From Pratylenchus scribneri (Eukaryota; Nematoda; Chromadorea; Rhabditida; Pratylenchidae): a DNA stretch of 64,000 bases. Location of the stretch: positions 1,364,001 through 1,428,000 of the forward strand of contig JAQSEB010000142.1 of assembly GCA_030063045.1 (NCBI GenBank), given 5' to 3'. The notes beneath the pieces were generated by a model that searched no databases, was not told where the DNA came from, and saw only the letters and a program-made list of their open reading frames with translations. This document shows, in pieces, positions 58,601-64,000 of this stretch. Position 1 is the first letter of the stretch; every line of letters starts with the position of its first letter. Both the position numbers and the translations under genes were made by a program.

Positions 58601-61600
58601 GTTCAATTCGACGGAAGGCCATATCTCTTCAACTATTCCAACAAATCTTCTAATTCTTTGGAAAAAATTTATTTTAATATTCTAAAAATAATAGTATTGG
58701 TCTATGATCAATTGAAAATATCATATTCGAGAAATCCGTATTTTTACCTAACTATGTATATTTTCAGGGTCATATTTTGAGGGTCAAGAGGCCATAAGTC
58801 CCTAATTTTTTAAGAAAATGAATTTTCGTTTTCAGATTCGGAATCTACATTAAAAATACTACAAGAATCAACTTTTTAAAAATTCCAAAATTTTTTTTTA
58901 AAAATTTTTCTATTATCGTATTTATGACCCAATATATTTTAATTGTTCAATTCGACGGAAGGCCATATCTCTTCAACTATTCCAAAAAATCTTCTAATTT
59001 TTTGGTAAAAAATTTATTTTAATATTCTAAAAATAATAGTATTGGTCTATGATCAATTGAAAATATCATATTCGAGAAATCCGTATTTTTACCTAACTAT
59101 GTATATTTTCAGGGTCATATTTTGAGGGTCAAGAGGCCATAAGTCCCTAATTTTTTAAGAAAATGAATTTTCGTTTTCAGATTCGGAATCTACATTAAAA
59201 ATACTACTAGAATCAATTTTTAAAAATTCCAAAATTTTTTTTAAAAAATTTTTCTATTATCGTATTTATGACCCAATATATTTTAATTGTTCAATTCGAC
59301 GGAAGGCCATATCTCTTCAACTATTCCAACAAATCTTCTAATTTTTTGGTAAAAAATTTATTTTAATATTCTAAAAATAATAGTATTGGTCTATGATCAA
59401 TTGAAAATATCATATTCGAGAAATCCGTATTTTTACCTAACTATGTATATTTTCAGGGTCATATTTTGAGGGTCAAGAGGCCATAAGTCCCTAATTTTTT
59501 AAGAAAATGAATTTTCGTTTTCAGATTCGGAATCTACATTAAAAATACTACAAGAATCAACTTTTTAAAAATTCCAAAATTTTTTTTTAAAAATTTTTCT
59601 ATTATCGTATTTATGACCCAATATATTTTAATTGTTCAATTCGACGGAAGGCCATATCTCTTCAACTATTCCAACAAATCTTCTAATTTTTTGGTAAAAA
59701 ATTTATTTTAATATTCTAAAAATAATAGTATTGGTCTATGATCAATTGAAAATATCATATTCGAGAAATCCGTATTTTTACCTAACTATGTATATTTTCA
59801 GGGTCATATTTTGAGGGTCAAGAGGCCATAAGTCCCTAATTTTTTAAGAAAATGAATTTTCGTTTTCAGATTCGGAATCTACATTAAAAATATTACAAGA
59901 ATCAACTTTTTAAAAATTCCAAATTTTTTTTTTAAAAATTTTTCTATTATCGTATTTATGACCCAATATATTTTAATTGTTCAATTCGACGGAAGGCCAT
60001 ATCTCTTCAACTATTCCAAAAAATCTTCTAATTTTTTGGTAAAAAATTTATTTTAATATTCTAAAAATAATAGTATTGGTCTATGATCAATTGAAAATAT
60101 CATATTCGAGAAATCCGTATTTTTACCTAACTATGTATATTTTCAGGGTCATATTTTGAGGGTCAAGAGGCCATAAGTCCCTAAATTTTTAAGAAAATGA
60201 ATTTTCGTTTTCAGATTCGGAATCTACATTAAAAATACTACAAGAATCAACTTTTTAAAAATTCCAAAATTTTTTTTTAAAAATTTTTCTATTATCGTAT
60301 TTATGACCCAATATATTTTAATTGTTCAATTCGACGGAAGGCCATATCTCTTCAACTATTCCAACAAATCTTCTAATTTTTTGGTAAAAAATTTATTTTA
60401 ATATTCTAAAAATAATAGTATTGGTCTATGATCAATTGAAAATATCATATTCGAGAAATCCGTATTTTTACCTAACTATGTATATTTTCAGGGTCATATT
60501 TTGAGGGTCAAGAGGCCATAAGTCCCTAATTTTTTAAGAAAATGAATTTTCGTTTTCAGATTCGGAATCTACATTAAAAATACTACAAGAATCAACTTTT
60601 TAAAAATTCCAAAATTTTTTTTTAAAAATTTTTCTATTATCGTATTTATGACCCAATATATTTTAATTGTTCAATTCGACGGAAGGCCATATCTCTTCAA
60701 CTATTCCAACAAATCTTCTAATTCTTTGGAAAAAATTTATTTTAATATTCTAAAAATAATAGTATTGGTCTATGATCAATTGAAAATATCATATTCGAGA
60801 AATCCGTATTTTTACCTAACTATGTATATTTTCAGGGTCATATTTTGAGGGTCAAGAGGCCATAAGTCCCTAATTTTTTAAGAAAATGAATTTTCGTTTT
60901 CAGATTCGGAATCTACATTAAAAATACTACAAGAATCAACTTTTTAAAAATTCCAAAATTTTTTTTTAAAAATTTTTCTATTATCGTATTTATGACCCAA
61001 TATATTTTAATTGTTCAATTCGACGGAAGGCCATATCTCTTCAACTATTCCAACAAATCTTCTAATTCTTTGGAAAAAATTTATTTTAATATTCTAAAAA
61101 TAATAGTATTGGTCTATGATCAATTGAAAATATCATATTCGAGAAATCCGTATTTTTACCTAATTATGTATATTTTCAGGGTCATATTTTGAGGGTCAGA
61201 AGGCCATAAGTCCTTAATTTTTTAAGATAATGAATTTTCGTTTTCAGATTCTGAATCTACATTAAAAATACTACAAGAATCAACTTTTTAAAAATTCCAA
61301 AATTTTTTTTTAAAAATTTTTCTATTATCGTATTTATGACCCAATATATTTTAATTGTTCAATTCGACGGAAGGCCATATCTCTTCAACTATTCCAACAA
61401 ATCTTCTAATTCTTTGGAAAAAATTTATTTTAATATTCTAAAAATAATAGTATTGGTCTATGATCAATTGAAAATATCATATTCGAGAAATCCGTATTTT
61501 TACCTAACTATGTATATTTTCAGGGTCATATTTTGAGGGTCAAGAGGCCATAAGTCCCTAATTTTTTAAGAAAATGAATTTTCGTTTTCAGATTCGGAAT

Positions 61601-64000
61601 CTACATTAAAAATACTACAAGAATCAACTTTTTAAAAATTCCAAAATTTTTTTTTAAAAATTTTTCTATTATCGTATTTATGACCCAATATATTTTAATT
61701 GTTCAATTCGACGGAAGGCCATATCTCTTCAACTATTCCAACAAATCTTCTAATTCTTTGGAAAAAATTTATTTTAATATTCTAAAAATAATAGTATTGG
61801 TCTATGATCAATTGAAAATATCATATTCGAGAAATCCGTATTTTTACCTAACTATGTATATTTTCAGGGTCATATTTTGAGGGTCAAGAGGCCATAAGTC
61901 CCTAATTTTTTAAGAAAATGAATTTTCGTTTTCAGATTCGGAATCTACATTAAAAATACTACTAGAATCAATTTTTAAAAATTCCAAAATTTTTTTTTAA
62001 AAATTTTTCTATTATCGTATTTATGACCCAATATATTTTAATTGTTCAATTCGACGGAAGGCCATATCTCTTCAACTATTCCAACAAATCTTCTAATTTT
62101 TTGGTAAAAAATTTATTTTAATATTCTAAAAATAATAGTATTGGTCTATGATCAATTGAAAATATCATATTCGAGAAATCCGTATTTTTACCTAACTATG
62201 TATATTTTCAGGGTCATATTTTGAGGGTCAAGAGGCCATAAGTCCCTAATTTTTTAAGAAAATGAATTTTCGTTTTCAGATTCGGAATCTACATTAAAAA
62301 TACTACAAGAATCAACTTTTTAAAAATTCCAAAATTTTTTTTTAAAAATTTTTCTATTATCGTATTTATGACCCAATATATTTTAATTGTTCAATTCGAC
62401 GGAAGGCCATATCTCTTCAACTATTCCAACAAATCTTCTAATTTTTTGGTAAAAAATTTATTTTAATATTCTAAAAATAATAGTATTGGTCTATGATCAA
62501 TTGAAAATATCATATTCGAGAAATCCGTATTTTTACCTAACTATGTATATTTTCAGGGTCATATTTTGAGGGTCAAGAGGCCATAAGTCCCTAATTTTTT
62601 AAGAAAATGAATTTTCGTTTTCAGATTCGGAATCTACATTAAAAATACTACAAGAATCAACTTTTTAAAAATTCCAAAATTTTTTTTTAAAAATTTTTCT
62701 ATTATCGTATTTATGACCCAATATATTTTAATTGTTCAATTCGACGGAAGGCCATATCTCTTCAACTATTCCAACAAATCTTCTAATTCTTTGGAAAAAA
62801 TTTATTTTAATATTCTAAAAATAATAGTATTGGTCTATGATCAATTGAAAATATCATATTCGAGAAATCCGTATTTTTACCTAACTATGTATATTTTCAG
62901 GGTCATATTTTGAGGGTCAAGAGGCCATAAGTCCCTAATTTTTTAAGAAAATGAATTTTCGTTTTCAGATTCGGAATCTACATTAAAAATACTACAAGAA
63001 TCAACTTTTTGAAAATTCCAAAATTTTTTTTTAAAAATTTTTCTATTATCGTATTTATGACCCAATATATTTTAATTGTTCAATTCGACGAAAGGCCATA
63101 TCTCTTCAACTATTCCAAAAAATCTTCTAATTTTTTGGTAAAAAATTTATTTTAATATTCTAAAAATAATAGTATTGGTCTATGATCAATTGAAAATATC
63201 ATATTCGAGAAATCCGTATTTTTACCTAACTATGTATATTTTCAGGGTCATATTTTGAGGGTCAAGAGGCCATAAGTCCCTAATTTTTTAAGAAAATGAA
63301 TTTTCGTTTTCAGATTCGGAATCTACATTAAAAATACTACTAGAATCAATTTTTAAAAATTCCAAAATTTTTTTTTAAAAATTTTTCTATTATCGTATTT
63401 ATGACCCAATATATTTTAATTGTTCAATTCGACGGAAGGCCATATCTCTTCAACTATTCCAACAAATCTTCTAATTTTTTGGTAAAAAATTTATTTTAAT
63501 ATTCTAAAAATAATAGTATTGGTCTATGATCAATTGAAAATATCATATTCGAGAAATCCGTATTTTTACCTAACTATGTATATTTTCAGGGTCATATTTT
63601 GAGGGTCAAGAGGCCATAAGTCCCTAATTTTTTAAGAAAATGAATTTTCGTTTATAGATTCGGAATCTACATTAAAAATACTACAAGAATCAACTTTTTA
63701 AAAATTCCAAAATTTTTTTTTAAAAATTTTTCTATTATCGTATTTATGACCCAATATATTTTAATTGTTCAATTCGACGGAAGGCCATATCTCTTCAACT
63801 ATTCCAACAAATCTTCTAATTCTTTGGAAAAAATTTATTTTAATATTCTAAAAATAATAGTATTGGTCTATGATCAATTGAAAATATCATATTCGAGAAA
63901 TCCGTATTTTTACCTAACTATGTATATTTTCAGGGTCATATTTTGAGGGTCAAGAGGCCATAACTCCCTAATTTTTTAATTTAATGAATTTTCGTTTTCA
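52618..64000 (+). repeat. 344-bp satellite, forward block to window edge
   Basis: About 33 monomers. The left part has TCGACGGAAGGCC at both half-unit starts; from about 56390 most monomers have lost TCGACGG at one of them (GGTCAAGAGGCCATAA). From about 55.8 kb, variants TCTTTGGAAAAAATT and TTTTTGGTAAAAAATT recur with a period near 1,030 bp (three monomers), apart from a local run of consecutive identical units at 60.6-61.9 kb. The array continues beyond the window. Confidence 0.93.

Noticed and set aside
51899..63946. Repeated 66-72-codon ORFs in many satellite monomers
   Set aside because: They are the same frame of a repeated AT-rich monomer and stay open only in the variant with TCTTTGGAAAA. 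They have no start context, and neighbouring monomers break the frame. No coding signal beyond repetition.
44868..64000. CRISPR-like array
   Set aside because: The units are contiguous 344-bp satellite monomers without unique spacers, in an animal genome.

Overview
This window is AT-rich animal DNA, most likely from a nematode. Protein genes have very small introns (about 40-60 nt) with GT...TTTCAG-type ends alongside larger repeat-filled introns. One gene is a clear animal microsomal epoxide hydrolase, and the intergenic DNA is packed with short non-autonomous transposons. There are no bacterial features.

Region 1-23.26 kb is host DNA: a tRNA-like sequence (109-179); an unrecognised spliced gene with a duplicated exon cassette (898-5494); a spliced gene for an acidic nuclear-looking protein (5671-10210); and a seven-exon microsomal epoxide hydrolase (11951-17857). 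Introns and spacers hold at least eight short elements bounded by readable 8-bp target duplications (hAT-like MITEs), several long foldback repeats (some nested in one another), and a 20-bp minisatellite. From 19.9 to 23.26 kb I see no gene.

Region 23,268-43,974 is a complete Maverick/Polinton, 20,707 bp long. It has roughly 330-bp terminal inverted repeats starting AGTAGTATTG and a perfect 6-bp target duplication TCTGGC on both sides. Rightward it carries a packaging ATPase (one frameshift), a small basic protein, an unknown protein, a chromodomain integrase, a penton-like minor capsid protein, an adenain-type protease, a pVI-like protein, the major capsid protein and a membrane protein. Leftward it carries a long intron-rich protein-primed type DNA polymerase B. 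Next to the left end are two spliced leftward genes that are not standard Maverick genes: a TBP-like (TATA-binding) protein and a PAZ-only protein that looks like an Argonaute without its PIWI half. Near the right end is a seven-exon Ser/Asp/Lys-rich protein with paired CxxC motifs. The rightward genes form tightly coupled pairs, with AT-rich or TATA-like gaps between pairs. My working idea, an inference, is that the element brings its own promoter-recognition factor and a possible small-RNA interfering factor.

Region 44-64 kb is repeats. After short MITE remnants and a foldback element, a satellite array of about 344-bp monomers runs to the window edge (about 55 copies). A block of about 7.3 kb (45,301-52,617) is inverted relative to its flanks. 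The array shows two-, three- and nine-monomer higher-order periodicities, and each monomer is itself an old dimer of about 172-bp halves.
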